A stretch of 64,000 nt of DNA from JADLGL01 sp050184415 (lineage in GTDB: Bacteria > Pseudomonadota > Alphaproteobacteria > Rhizobiales > Kaistiaceae). The notes below the pieces were generated by a model. It saw nothing but the letters and a program-made list of their open reading frames with translations, ran no database searches and was not told the DNA's origin. The stretch spans positions 3,505 through 67,504 of the forward strand of contig JBFXAJ010000019.1 of the NCBI GenBank assembly GCA_050184415.1. Direction: 5' to 3'. A program made the position numbers and the translations under genes. This document shows, one piece after another, positions 33,263 to 41,629 of the stretch (position 1 is the stretch's first letter; every line of letters begins with the position of its first letter).

Positions 33263-34273
33263 ATGCTCCGCTTCCTGCTCACCCGGCTCGCTCTGATCGT
33301 TCCGACCTTCTTCGGGATCACGCTGGTCGCGTTCGTCTTCCCGCGGGTCCTTCGCGGCGACCCCGTCCTTTTGCTCGCCGGCGAGCGCGGCGTCTCGCCC
33401 GAGCGCTACGCCGAATTGACCCACCAGTTCGGCTTCGACCGGCCGCTGATCGTCCAGTATCTCGACTATGTCTGGGGCATCCTCCAGGGCGATTTCGGCA
33501 CCTCGATCGCCACCAAGCGCCCGGTGATCGAGGACTTCCTGACGCTGTTCCCGGCGACCCTCGAGCTGTCGATCTTCGCGCTCGCCTTCGCCATCATCAT
33601 CGGCATCCCGGCAGGGATCATCGCCGCTGTCCGCCGCGGCAAGCTGTTCGACCAGGTCGCGATGGGCGTGTCGCTCATCGGCTATTCGATGCCGATCTTC
33701 TGGTGGGGGCTTCTCCTCGTCATCGTATTCTCCGGCATCCTCGGCTGGACGCCGATCGATGGCCGGATCGACATCCGCTACTTCTTCCCCGACGTCACCG
33801 GCTTCATGACGATCGACGCCATCATCTCGGGCCAGCGCGGCGCACTGAGCTCGGCGCTCGAGCACCTGATCCTGCCTACGATCGTGCTGGGGACGATTCC
33901 GCTCGCCGTCATCGCGCGGCAGACGCGCTCGGCCATGCTGGAAGTGCTCGGCGAGGATTACGTCCGCACCGCGCGGGCGAAGGGGCTGCCGCCGCGACGG
34001 GTCATCGGCCTCCACGCCCTTCGCAACGCGCTGATCCCGGTGGTCACGACCATAGGCCTCCAGGCCGGCATCCTGCTCACCGGCGCGATCCTCACCGAGT
34101 ACATCTTCTCCTGGCCCGGTATCGGCAAGTGGATGCTCGATTCGATCTCCGAGCGTGACTATCCGGTCGTCCAGGGCGGCCTGATCCTGATCGCGGGCCT
34201 CGTGATGATCGTCAACCTCACGGTCGACGTCCTCTACGGCCTCATCAACCCGGCGATCCGCCATGCCCATTGA
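33263..34273 (+). CDS. dppB: Dipeptide ABC transporter permease DppB-like
   Basis: Inner-membrane permease of 336 residues with six helices. The N-terminal segment 'MLRFLLTRLALIVPTFFGIT' and 'FPRVLRGDPVLLLAGERG' are family typical. The EAA loop 'ARAKGLPPRRVIGLHALRNALIP' (split near residue 250) contacts the ATPases. It follows dppA by 57 bp and precedes dppC by 9 bp. Confidence 0.93.
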   Translation: MLRFLLTRLALIVPTFFGITLVAFVFPRVLRGDPVLLLAGERGVSPERYAELTHQFGFDRPLIVQYLDYVWGILQGDFGTSIATKRPVIEDFLTLFPATLELSIFALAFAIIIGIPAGIIAAVRRGKLFDQVAMGVSLIGYSMPIFWWGLLLVIVFSGILGWTPIDGRIDIRYFFPDVTGFMTIDAIISGQRGALSSALEHLILPTIVLGTIPLAVIARQTRSAMLEVLGEDYVRTARAKGLPPRRVIGLHALRNALIPVVTTIGLQAGILLTGAILTEYIFSWPGIGKWMLDSISERDYPVVQGGLILIAGLVMIVNLTVDVLYGLINPAIRHAH

Positions 34274-34282
34274 GGTGCGCCC

Positions 34283-35215
34283 ATGACGGACGTCACGCAG
34301 TCGGCCAGCGGTGCTCCGACGCCGGCGCCGAAGGCCTCGCCCTGGAAGGCGCGGAGGCAGGTGCTGCGCGAGTTCTGGTTCTCGTTCCGCCAGAACCGCG
34401 GCGCGATGATCGGCCTCGTCATCTTCGTGCTGCTGGTGCTGATCGCGCTCTTCGCGCCGCTGCTCGCGCCGCATGATCCGATCACCCAGTACCGCGACTT
34501 CCTGCGGACGCCGCCGGCCTGGGAGGAGGGCGGCGTGCCGCAGTTCCTGCTCGGCACCGATGCCGTCGGCCGCGACATGCTTTCCCGGCTCATCTACGGC
34601 GCGCGCTATTCGCTGTTCATCGGCACCTTCGTCGTCACGCTCGCCCTCCTCGGCGGCGTCCTCCTCGGCCTCGTCGCCGGCTATTTCGGCGGCAAGGTCG
34701 ACGCGGTGATCATGCGGGTGATGGACGTGATCCTCGCCTTCCCGTCGATCCTCCTCGCGCTGGTGCTGGTGACGATCCTCGGGCCGGGCCTCGTCAACGC
34801 GATGATCGCGATCGCCGTCGTCCTGCAGCCCCATTTCGCCCGCCTCGCGCGCGCCGCGGTGCGGGTCGAGAAGCGCCGCGACTACGTGGTCTCGGCGAAG
34901 GTCGCTGGCGCCGGCACCTTGCGGCAGATGTTCGTGACGATCCTGCCAAACTGCTTCTCGCCGCTGATCGTCCAGGCCACTCTAAGCTTTTCGACCGCGA
35001 TCCTCGAAGCAGCCGCGCTCGGCTTCCTCACCGTCGGTGCCCAGCCGCCGACCCCGGAATGGGGCACCATGCTCGCCGACGCCCGCGAGTTCGTCCTCCG
35101 CGCCTGGTGGATCGTGACCTTCCCCGGCATCGCCATCCTCGTCACCGTGTTCGCGATCAACCTCATCGGCGACGGCCTTCGGGACGCGCTCGACCCGAAG
35201 CTGAAGCGGAGCTGA
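34283..35215 (+). CDS. dppC: Dipeptide ABC transporter permease DppC-like
   Basis: Second permease, 310 residues. It carries an N-terminal DppC leader helix (REFWFSFRQNRGAMIGLVIF, residues ~31-50), 'LLGTDAVGRDMLSRLIYGAR' around residues 91-110 and the EAA loop 'SAKVAGAGTLRQMFVTILPN'. The C-terminus 'NLIGDGLRDALDPKL' is the usual DppC ending. The next gene starts 6 bp later. Confidence 0.93.
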   Translation: MTDVTQSASGAPTPAPKASPWKARRQVLREFWFSFRQNRGAMIGLVIFVLLVLIALFAPLLAPHDPITQYRDFLRTPPAWEEGGVPQFLLGTDAVGRDMLSRLIYGARYSLFIGTFVVTLALLGGVLLGLVAGYFGGKVDAVIMRVMDVILAFPSILLALVLVTILGPGLVNAMIAIAVVLQPHFARLARAAVRVEKRRDYVVSAKVAGAGTLRQMFVTILPNCFSPLIVQATLSFSTAILEAAALGFLTVGAQPPTPEWGTMLADAREFVLRAWWIVTFPGIAILVTVFAINLIGDGLRDALDPKLKRS

Positions 35216-35221
35216 CCGGAC

Positions 35222-36064
35222 ATGGCGCTCCTCGAAGTCGAGAACCTCACCGTCACCTTCCGCACCGCCGCGGGGCCGTTCACGGCACTCGACCGCATCT
35301 CCTACCGGATCGACGCCGGCGAGGTCCTCGCCATCGTCGGCGAGAGCGGCTCCGGCAAATCGGTGGCGATGCTTGCCGTGATGGGCCTTCTTCCGAAGAG
35401 CGCGACCGTCACTGCCGACCGCATCCGCTTCGAGGGGCTCGACCTCCTCGCGATGACGCCGAAGCAGCGCCGCGTCGTCATCGGCAAGGACGTCGCGATG
35501 ATCTTCCAGGAGCCGGTGGCGAGCCTCAATCCGTGCTTCACCATCGGCTTCCAGATCGAGGAGGTGCTGAAGTTCCATCTCGGCCTGGGGAAGCGGGCGC
35601 GGCGCCAGCGGGCGCTCGAGTTGCTCGAGGCCGTGCGGCTTCCCGATCCCGAGCACCGCCTGCGGTCCTATCCGCACCAGATGTCGGGCGGCCAGGCGCA
35701 GCGGGCGATGATCGCGATGGCGATCGCCTGCCATCCGAAGCTCCTGATCGCCGACGAGCCGACGACCGCGCTCGACGTGACGATCCAGAAGCAGATCCTC
35801 GACCTCCTGCTTCAGCTCCAGCGGGAGCAGCGGATGGCGATGATCATCATCACCCACGACATGGGCGTGGTCGCCGAAACCGCGGATCGCGTCGTTGTCC
35901 AGTACCAGGGACGGAAGATGGAGGAGGCGACGGTGCTCGACCTCTTCGAGCGGCCGAAGAGCCCCTATACCCGCGGCCTCCTTGCGGCCCTGCCGGAGAA
36001 CGCGACCGGCGACCGGCTCCGCGTCATCGGCGACTTCATGGCCGAGGAGGAGGCGGCGCCATGA
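35222..36064 (+). CDS. dppD: Dipeptide ABC transporter ATPase DppD-like
   Basis: ATP-binding subunit of 280 residues. Walker A is GESGSGKS (about residues 40-47), the signature is MSGGQAQRAMIAMAI, Walker B is LLIADEPTT and the switch His is in 'IIITHDMG'. The oligopeptide-transporter C-terminal motif is 'SPYTRGLLAALPE'. In the signature the usual second Arg/Gln is Ala (GGQAQR), a common variant. It overlaps dppF by four bases (ATGA). Confidence 0.93.
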   Translation: MALLEVENLTVTFRTAAGPFTALDRISYRIDAGEVLAIVGESGSGKSVAMLAVMGLLPKSATVTADRIRFEGLDLLAMTPKQRRVVIGKDVAMIFQEPVASLNPCFTIGFQIEEVLKFHLGLGKRARRQRALELLEAVRLPDPEHRLRSYPHQMSGGQAQRAMIAMAIACHPKLLIADEPTTALDVTIQKQILDLLLQLQREQRMAMIIITHDMGVVAETADRVVVQYQGRKMEEATVLDLFERPKSPYTRGLLAALPENATGDRLRVIGDFMAEEEAAP

Positions 36065-36897
36065 GCGCACCGCTCGTCGCTGCGGTCGATCTTCGGCAGG
36101 ACTATCGCGTCCGGGTCTCGGCCTTCGCGCCGGTCAGGATCATCCACGCCCTTCGCGGGGTCAGCTTCACCATCGAGCGCGGCAAGACGCTAGCCGTGGT
36201 CGGCGAGAGCGGATCGGGAAAGTCGACACTGGCCCGCATCCTCGCGCTGATCGATCCGCCGATCGGCGGCGAGCTCTTCCTCGAGGGCCAGCGTATCGAC
36301 ATCAGGAAGGACGGGGTTCCGCCCGAACTGCGCCGCCGGGTGCAGATGGTGTTCCAGAACCCCTACGGCTCGCTCAACCCGCGCCAGAAGATCATGTCGG
36401 TGCTGACCGAGCCGCTGAAGCTCAACACCGATTCCGGCCATGACGAGCGTGAGGGGCTGGCGGAGCGGATGATCCGCCGCGTCGGCCTGTCGCCCGACCA
36501 TCTCAACCGCTACCCGCACATGTTCTCCGGCGGCCAGCGCCAGCGCATCGCGATCGCGCGCTCGCTGATGCTCAACCCGTCGCTCCTCGTCCTCGACGAG
36601 CCGGTGTCGGCGCTGGACCTCTCGGTCCAGGCCCAGATCCTGAACCTCCTCGCCGACCTGCAGGACGAATTCCACCTGACCTACGTCTTCGTCAGCCACA
36701 ATCTTTCCGTGGTCCGCCATGTCGCGGACGACGTGATGGTGATGCTGCTGGGGGAGGTGGTGGAGCACGCGCCAGTCGAGGCCGTCTTCGGCAGTCCGCA
36801 GCACATCTACACGCAGACCCTGCTGGCGGCGACGCCGCGGGCGGATGTGGCGAGCATCCGGCAACGGGTGGCGATGAAGGGGAGGGCGGTGGCGTAG
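36061..36897 (+). CDS. dppF: Dipeptide ABC transporter ATPase DppF-like
   Basis: Second ATP-binding subunit, 278 residues. The start is the ATG overlapping the dppD stop. The open frame runs far upstream only as a shadow. Walker A is GESGSGKS, the signature is FSGGQRQRIAIARSL, Walker B is LLVLDEPVS and the switch His is in 'VFVSHNLS'. DppF-type proteins pair with DppD to drive the DppBC channel. It is the last gene of the operon. Confidence 0.93.
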   Translation: MSAPLVAAVDLRQDYRVRVSAFAPVRIIHALRGVSFTIERGKTLAVVGESGSGKSTLARILALIDPPIGGELFLEGQRIDIRKDGVPPELRRRVQMVFQNPYGSLNPRQKIMSVLTEPLKLNTDSGHDEREGLAERMIRRVGLSPDHLNRYPHMFSGGQRQRIAIARSLMLNPSLLVLDEPVSALDLSVQAQILNLLADLQDEFHLTYVFVSHNLSVVRHVADDVMVMLLGEVVEHAPVEAVFGSPQHIYTQTLLAATPRADVASIRQRVAMKGRAVA

Positions 36898-37152
36898 CGG
36901 CCTCTTTTGGTCGCGGTGGGATAGGGCCCAGGGCACGGCCCAAGATCCCCCCTTGAGGGGGAGCGGGTTTCGCGAGGCGGAGCCGAGGCGAAACCAAGGG
37001 GGTTGCGGCCTCTCCGTATGCGCCGGCGCGAGGGCGAGGCAGAGACCCTCTCCGAAGCCTGCTCCTTTCAGTCGCAACCTTCCGCCTCCCCTCGATGGCC
37101 GGGAAATTGGGGGCTGGGCAGTGGCAACATCGCTCTACAGCCCAACTCTTTC
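36898..37152. repeat. Palindrome-rich spacer between dppF and sitA
   Basis: There is no gene here. CCCCC-TTGA-GGGGG type symmetry lies at 36947-36961, and GGTTTCGC (36966-36973) pairs with GCGAAACC (36988-36995) around a GC-rich loop. The block resembles the REP-like intergenic repeats common in alphaproteobacteria. It may also terminate the dpp transcript. Confidence 0.5.
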
Positions 37153-37174
37153 TTGCAACTAACTCGCAATTGCA
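37153..37174 (+). promoter_or_regulatory. Candidate Mur/Fur box upstream of sitA
   Basis: TTGCAACTAACTCGCAATTGCA contains TTGC/GCAA half-sites in imperfect dyad symmetry and is AT-rich within GC-rich DNA. It resembles the rhizobial Mur box (TGCAA...TTGCA), which represses sitABCD when manganese is plentiful. It lies about 60 bp before the chosen sitA start. No binding data can be claimed. Confidence 0.45.
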
Positions 37175-37234
37175 TTATCTAGGGAACGACTGCGAATGAT
37201 TGGCAGTTGCACCCGTATGTCCGGAGCTCGCCTG

Positions 37235-38137
37235 ATGGTCCGTCGCTTCCTTCGTTCCCTCGTCGTCGCCATAGCTGCCGCGATCGCAATCGGCGCAGCG
37301 GCGCCATCGGCGTTGTCGCAGGAGTTCAAGGTCGTCACGACCTTCACGATCATCGCCGACATGGCGCGGAACGTGGCGGGCGACGCCGCGGTGGTGGAAT
37401 CGATCACGCGGGCAGGGGCCGAGATCCACAATTACCAGCCGACGCCGGGCGACATTCTGCGGGCGCAAGACGCGGACCTGATCCTGTGGAACGGACTCAA
37501 TCTCGAACTCTGGTTCGAGCGCTTCTTCCAGAACCTCCGCGACGTCCCGAGCGCGGTCGTGTCGGACGGCGTCGAGCCGATGGGCATCACCGAGGGGCCG
37601 TATACCGGCCGGCCGAATCCGCATGCCTGGATGTCGCCGACCAACGCGCTGATCTATGTCGACAACATCCGCGACGCGCTGATGGAGCATGACCCGGCGA
37701 ACGCTTCGACCTACGCGGCCAATGCCGAGACCTACAAGGCGCAGATCCTGGCGACGATCGAGCCGATCCAGGCGGAGCTCGCGGGGATCCCGGACGAGCG
37801 GCGCTGGCTCGTGACGAGCGAGGGCGCCTTCAGCTATCTCGCCCGCGATTTCGGCCTCCGCGAGCTCTATCTCTGGCCGATCAACGCCGACCAGCAGGGC
37901 ACGCCGCAGCAAGTCCGGCGCGTGATCGACGCCATGCGCGAATACACCATCCCAGTCATCTTCTCGGAGAGCACGGTGTCGCCCGATCCGGCGACGCAGG
38001 TCGCCCGCGAGACCGGCGCCCGCTATGGCGGCGTCCTCTATGTCGACTCGCTGACGGAGGCCGACGGCCTCGTGCCGACCTATCTCGATCTTCTCCGCGT
38101 CACGAGCGAGACCATCGCGGCGGGGCTCGCGCCATGA
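37235..38137 (+). CDS. sitA: Manganese/iron ABC transporter substrate-binding protein SitA
   Basis: Cluster A-I (ZnuA/SitA-like) periplasmic metal-binding protein of 300 residues. ATG 37235 is chosen because GGAG precedes it by 8 bases and it opens the signal peptide (MVRRFLRSLVV to ALSQE). Two other in-frame ATGs lie upstream (37196, 37217). Metal ligands are expected in 'GAEIHNYQPTPGD' (His), 'RPNPHAWMSP' (His), a Glu in 'VTSEGAFSYLARDFG' and the Asp in 'LYVDSLTEADG'. The set HNYQPTPGD with NPHAWMSP fits Mn/Fe-type SitA rather than ZnuA, which has a His-rich loop. It leads sitABCD. Confidence 0.93.
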   Translation: MVRRFLRSLVVAIAAAIAIGAAAPSALSQEFKVVTTFTIIADMARNVAGDAAVVESITRAGAEIHNYQPTPGDILRAQDADLILWNGLNLELWFERFFQNLRDVPSAVVSDGVEPMGITEGPYTGRPNPHAWMSPTNALIYVDNIRDALMEHDPANASTYAANAETYKAQILATIEPIQAELAGIPDERRWLVTSEGAFSYLARDFGLRELYLWPINADQQGTPQQVRRVIDAMREYTIPVIFSESTVSPDPATQVARETGARYGGVLYVDSLTEADGLVPTYLDLLRVTSETIAAGLAP

Positions 38138-39054
38138 AGCAGGACGTCCGCTCCTTTGCGGAGGTGTCTGGTGCGCCAGCCGGATCCGGGCTTGCGGTTC
38201 GCGGCGCGACCGTCACCTACCGCAATGGCTTCACCGCGCTCCGCGACGTGACCTTCGAGATCCCCACCGGCACGATCACCGCCCTTGTCGGCGTGAACGG
38301 CAGCGGCAAGTCGACCCTCTTCAAGGCGATCATGGGCTTCGTCCGTCTGGCGAAGGGCGAAATAGCCGTGTTGGGCCAGTCCGTCGCGTCGGCGCTGCGG
38401 AAAAATCTCGTCGCCTATGTTCCGCAGAGCGAGGAGGTCGACTGGAATTTCCCCGTCCTCGTCGAGGACGTCGTGATGATGGGCCGCTACGGCAAGATGG
38501 GCCAGCTCCGGATTCCGAGGGCCGCCGATCGCGCAGCCGTGACCGAGGCGCTCGACCGGGTCGGGATGGCGGACTTCCGGAAGCGCCAGATCGGCGAGCT
38601 CTCGGGCGGCCAGAAGAAGCGCGTGTTCCTGGCGCGCGCCCTGGCCCAGGACGGCCGCGTCATCCTCCTCGACGAGCCGTTCACGGGCGTGGACGTGACG
38701 ACCGAGGATGCGATCATCGACCTGCTCCGCGGCCTTCGCGACGAAGGCCGCGTGATGCTGGTCTCGACGCACAATCTCGGCAGCGTGCCGGAGTTCTGCG
38801 ACCGCACGATCCTCCTTCGCAACACGGTGCTCGCCTACGGGCCGACCGAGGACACCTTCACCCAGGCGAACCTCGAGGCGACCTTCGGCGGCGTGCTCCG
38901 CCACTTCATGCTCAACGAAGGCGGCGAGCCGCATTCGGTGGGCGTCCTCACCGACGACGAGCGTCCGCTGGTGCTTCGTGGCGACCGGGCGATGGCGCGC
39001 GACCCTGCCCAGCGCGACAAGCCGAAGTCGGACGTATCCGACATTGGCCAGTAG
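38134..39054 (+). CDS. sitB: Manganese/iron ABC transporter ATPase SitB
   Basis: ATP-binding subunit of 306 residues overlapping sitA by four bases. Walker A is GVNGSGKS (about residues 54-61), the signature is LSGGQKKRVFLARAL, Walker B is VILLDEPFT and the switch is 'LVSTHNLG'. The first 20 residues and the last ~45 (from about 'GGEPHSVGVLTDDERP') extend beyond the ABC core and are usual in SitB of this order. Confidence 0.93.
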   Translation: MKQDVRSFAEVSGAPAGSGLAVRGATVTYRNGFTALRDVTFEIPTGTITALVGVNGSGKSTLFKAIMGFVRLAKGEIAVLGQSVASALRKNLVAYVPQSEEVDWNFPVLVEDVVMMGRYGKMGQLRIPRAADRAAVTEALDRVGMADFRKRQIGELSGGQKKRVFLARALAQDGRVILLDEPFTGVDVTTEDAIIDLLRGLRDEGRVMLVSTHNLGSVPEFCDRTILLRNTVLAYGPTEDTFTQANLEATFGGVLRHFMLNEGGEPHSVGVLTDDERPLVLRGDRAMARDPAQRDKPKSDVSDIGQ

Positions 39055-39063
39055 GGGCGCACG

Positions 39064-39921
39064 ATGAGCGTCCTGCTCGAGCCGTTCGGCTATCAGTACA
39101 TGCTGAATGCGATGTGGGTGTCTGCCCTTGTCGGCTGCGTCTGCGCGTTCCTGTCGGCCTATCTGATGCTGAAGGGCTGGTCGCTGATCGGCGACGCGCT
39201 CTCGCATTCGATCGTGCCGGGCGTTGCCGGCGCCTACATGCTCGGCCTGCCCTTCTCGATCGGCGCGTTCCTGTCCGGCGGCCTTGCCGCCGGTACGATG
39301 CTGTTCCTCAACGAGCGCACGAAGCTCAAGGAGGACGCGATCATCGGCATGATCTTCTCGTCCTTCTTCGCCCTCGGCCTGTTCATGGCCTCGATCTCGC
39401 CGACCCCGATCAACGTCCAGACGATCGTGCTTGGAAACATCCTCGCGATCACGCCCGAGGACACGCTGCAGCTCGCGATCATCGGCTTCGTCTCGCTTGC
39501 GGTGCTGATCGCCAAGTGGCGGGACCTTCTTGTCGTCTTCTTCGACGAGAACCACGCGCGATCGATCGGCCTTCGCCCGACCCTCCTCCGCATCGTGTTC
39601 TTCACCCTGCTGGCAGCCTGCACGGTTGCCGCGCTGCAGACGGTGGGCGCGCTCCTCGTCATCTGTCTCGTCGTGACGCCGGGTGCGACCGCCTACCTCC
39701 TGAGCGACCGCTTCCCGCGTGTCGTCATCATCGCCGTCATCATCGGGACGGTGACGTGCTTCGTCGGCGCCTATATCAGCTACTTCCTCGATGGCGCGAC
39801 GGGCGGGATCATCGTGGTGCTCCAGACCCTGGCTTTCCTCGTCGCGTTCGTCTTGGCGCCGAAGCACGGCATTCTCGCCTCGCGGCGCCGCGCCGCCGCA
39901 GCGCTGAGGGCGAAGCCATGA
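39064..39921 (+). CDS. sitC: Manganese/iron ABC transporter permease SitC
   Basis: ABC-3 family inner-membrane permease, 285 residues with eight to nine helices. 'LMLKGWSLIGDALSHSIVPGVAGAY' (split near residue 45) carries the GD-x-x-SH motif of metal-type ABC-3 permeases. It is co-transcribed between sitB (9 bp) and sitD (overlap ATGA). Confidence 0.93.
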   Translation: MSVLLEPFGYQYMLNAMWVSALVGCVCAFLSAYLMLKGWSLIGDALSHSIVPGVAGAYMLGLPFSIGAFLSGGLAAGTMLFLNERTKLKEDAIIGMIFSSFFALGLFMASISPTPINVQTIVLGNILAITPEDTLQLAIIGFVSLAVLIAKWRDLLVVFFDENHARSIGLRPTLLRIVFFTLLAACTVAALQTVGALLVICLVVTPGATAYLLSDRFPRVVIIAVIIGTVTCFVGAYISYFLDGATGGIIVVLQTLAFLVAFVLAPKHGILASRRRAAAALRAKP

Positions 39922-40781
39922 GCTTCTTCGAGAACGTCGTCCTGCCCTTCCAGTTCGAGTTCATGCGGTCGGCACTGCTCATTGCCGTGCTCGTTGCCGT
40001 ACCGGCCGCGCTGCTCTCGTGCTTCCTGGTCCTCAAGGGCTGGGCACTGATGGGCGACGCCATCAGCCACGCCGTCTTTCCCGGCGTGGTGATCGCCTAC
40101 ATCATCGGCATTCCCTACGCCGTCGGCGCGTTCGTCGCCGGCCTCTTCTCCTCGGTCGCGATCGGCTTCCTCAAGGACAACAGCCGGATCAAGGAGGGGA
40201 CCGTGATGGGGATCGTCTTCGCCGGCATGTTCGGTCTCGGGCTCGTGCTCTATGTCGAGATCCAGAGCGACGTCCATCTCGACCATATCCTCTTCGGCGA
40301 CATGCTCGGCGTCGGCTTCTACGAGCTCATCCAGGGCGCCGCGATCGCGCTCATCGTCACCGGGCTCATCGCCGCCAAGTGGCGGGACCTCCTCCTCCAC
40401 GCCTTCGATCCGACGCAGGCGCGGGCCGTCGGCCTGCCCGTCAGCCTCCTCCACTACGGGCTGCTGAGCATGATCACGCTGACGGTGGTCGGCGCGCTGA
40501 GCGCGGTCGGGATCATCATCGCGATCGCGATGCTGATCGCACCGGGGGCGATCGCGTTTCTCCTGACGCGGCGGTTCAGCACCATGCTGGCGCTCGCGGT
40601 CGCGATCGCGGTCGTGGCGTCCTTCGCCGGCGTCTATCTCAGCTTCTTCATCGACAGCGCCCCCGCGCCCACGATCGTCCTCCTGATGACGCTCATGTTC
40701 ATCGCCGCGTTCGTCTATTCGTCGTGGCGGACGGCGCGGCGCGAGGGACGCATCCCGATTTCGGCCTCGGCGGAATCGTAG
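39918..40781 (+). CDS. sitD: Manganese/iron ABC transporter permease SitD
   Basis: Second ABC-3 permease, 287 residues. The start is the ATG overlapping the sitC stop. It shows 'LKGWALMGDAISHAVFPGVV' near residue 38, the partner motif to SitC, and 'VGALSAVGIIIAIAMLIAPGAIAFLL' (split) in the later helices. Together with SitC it forms the channel. It is the last gene of the operon and is followed by a convergent spacer with a hairpin. Confidence 0.93.
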   Translation: MSFFENVVLPFQFEFMRSALLIAVLVAVPAALLSCFLVLKGWALMGDAISHAVFPGVVIAYIIGIPYAVGAFVAGLFSSVAIGFLKDNSRIKEGTVMGIVFAGMFGLGLVLYVEIQSDVHLDHILFGDMLGVGFYELIQGAAIALIVTGLIAAKWRDLLLHAFDPTQARAVGLPVSLLHYGLLSMITLTVVGALSAVGIIIAIAMLIAPGAIAFLLTRRFSTMLALAVAIAVVASFAGVYLSFFIDSAPAPTIVLLMTLMFIAAFVYSSWRTARREGRIPISASAES

Positions 40782-40797
40782 CCCGCTCCGATCTCCG

Positions 40798-40818
40798 CGA
40801 ACGGGCGGAGCCCGTTCG
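40798..40818 (+). terminator. 9-bp hairpin in the convergent sitD/soxD spacer
   Basis: CGAACGGGC and GCCCGTTCG pair perfectly around GGA. It lies 17 bp after the sitD stop and 80 bp from the end of the convergent cytochrome gene. It could end transcription from sit. The following GGGG-rich and CCCC-rich blocks (to about 40880) give a second, weaker fold. Confidence 0.5.
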
Positions 40819-40897
40819 GGTGGGGGGCTGTGACTCGGCGTAGCCCGCGCCGCCCCCCAACCGGAGCTTGCTCCCTGCTGTGCTCCGGCGGCAGACC

Positions 40898-41629
40898 TCA
40901 GCCGCCTGCCGCGGCCGCCTGCGGCGGGCCGGGCCACCAATTGGCGAACCCATCGCGGTTCGGCATCTCGACGGTCGGCAGCGTCGTCGCGTCGAGGCGC
41001 ATCCCGATCGGAAGGATGTCGTCGACCGACAGCAGGAACGCCACCACCGCATAGACCTGATCGTCGGTCAGCGACTGCGGCGCGTTGAGCGGCATGGCGC
41101 GGCGCACGTAGTCGAAGATGGTCGTCGCGTAGGGCCAGAAGCTCGCGACGGTCTTGACCGGCCTCGTACCCGTCAGGGTCCCAAGGCCGCCGGTCAGCGC
41201 GACCATGCCCTCGCCGCCCGCGCCGCGCGGGCCGTGACAGCCGACGCAGAACTCCATGTAGACGAGAGCGCCTTCCGCGGACGAGCCGCTGCCCGGCGGC
41301 AGGTTGCGGCCGTCCGGCGGGATCGAGATGTTGAGGCGCGCGATCTCCTCGGCCGTCGCCGGGACCCCGAGGCCGGGGCCGCGGATATCGAGGGGCGCGG
41401 CGGTCACCGCCGCCGTCACCGCCGGGGCGGCCGCGGGAGCGGGTTCCGCGGGCGTCGCCGCCGGAGCAGGCTCAGGCACGACGGGGGCGGCCGCGACGTC
41501 GACCGGCTCCGGTTCGAGGAGCTCGGGCTCGGTCATGACGACCGCGGTGTCGTCGCTCCGCGCCCAGACGATCACCACCAGGAACACGATGGCGAGGATG
41601 CCGAAGAGGATGCCGGGCAGCCTAGACAT
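40898..41629 (-). CDS. Membrane-anchored cytochrome c, SoxD-like
   Basis: A 243-residue protein starting MSRLPGILFG, overlapping the SoxC-like stop (ATGTCTAG). The N-terminal helix (residues ~5-24) probably stays as a membrane anchor, followed by an Ala/Pro/Glu-rich linker to about residue 80 and one cytochrome c domain with the haem site CVGCH in 'YMEFCVGCHGPRGAGGEGM'. The axial Met is likely in 'RRAMPLNAPQSLTDDQVYA'. Such cytochromes accept electrons from the SoxC/SorA molybdoenzyme. It has one haem where classical SoxD has two. Confidence 0.85.
   Translation of the reverse strand: MSRLPGILFGILAIVFLVVIVWARSDDTAVVMTEPELLEPEPVDVAAAPVVPEPAPAATPAEPAPAAAPAVTAAVTAAPLDIRGPGLGVPATAEEIARLNISIPPDGRNLPPGSGSSAEGALVYMEFCVGCHGPRGAGGEGMVALTGGLGTLTGTRPVKTVASFWPYATTIFDYVRRAMPLNAPQSLTDDQVYAVVAFLLSVDDILPIGMRLDATTLPTVEMPNRDGFANWWPGPPQAAAAGG

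Noticed and set aside
31568..34834. A 1088-codon open frame on the minus strand across the dpp genes, and similar long antisense frames at 19472-21745, 44573-47482 and 47561-50278 (plus).
   Set aside because: They lie fully opposite well-recognised genes, have Arg/Asp/His-rich nonsense composition and no family motifs. High GC content makes such frames common.
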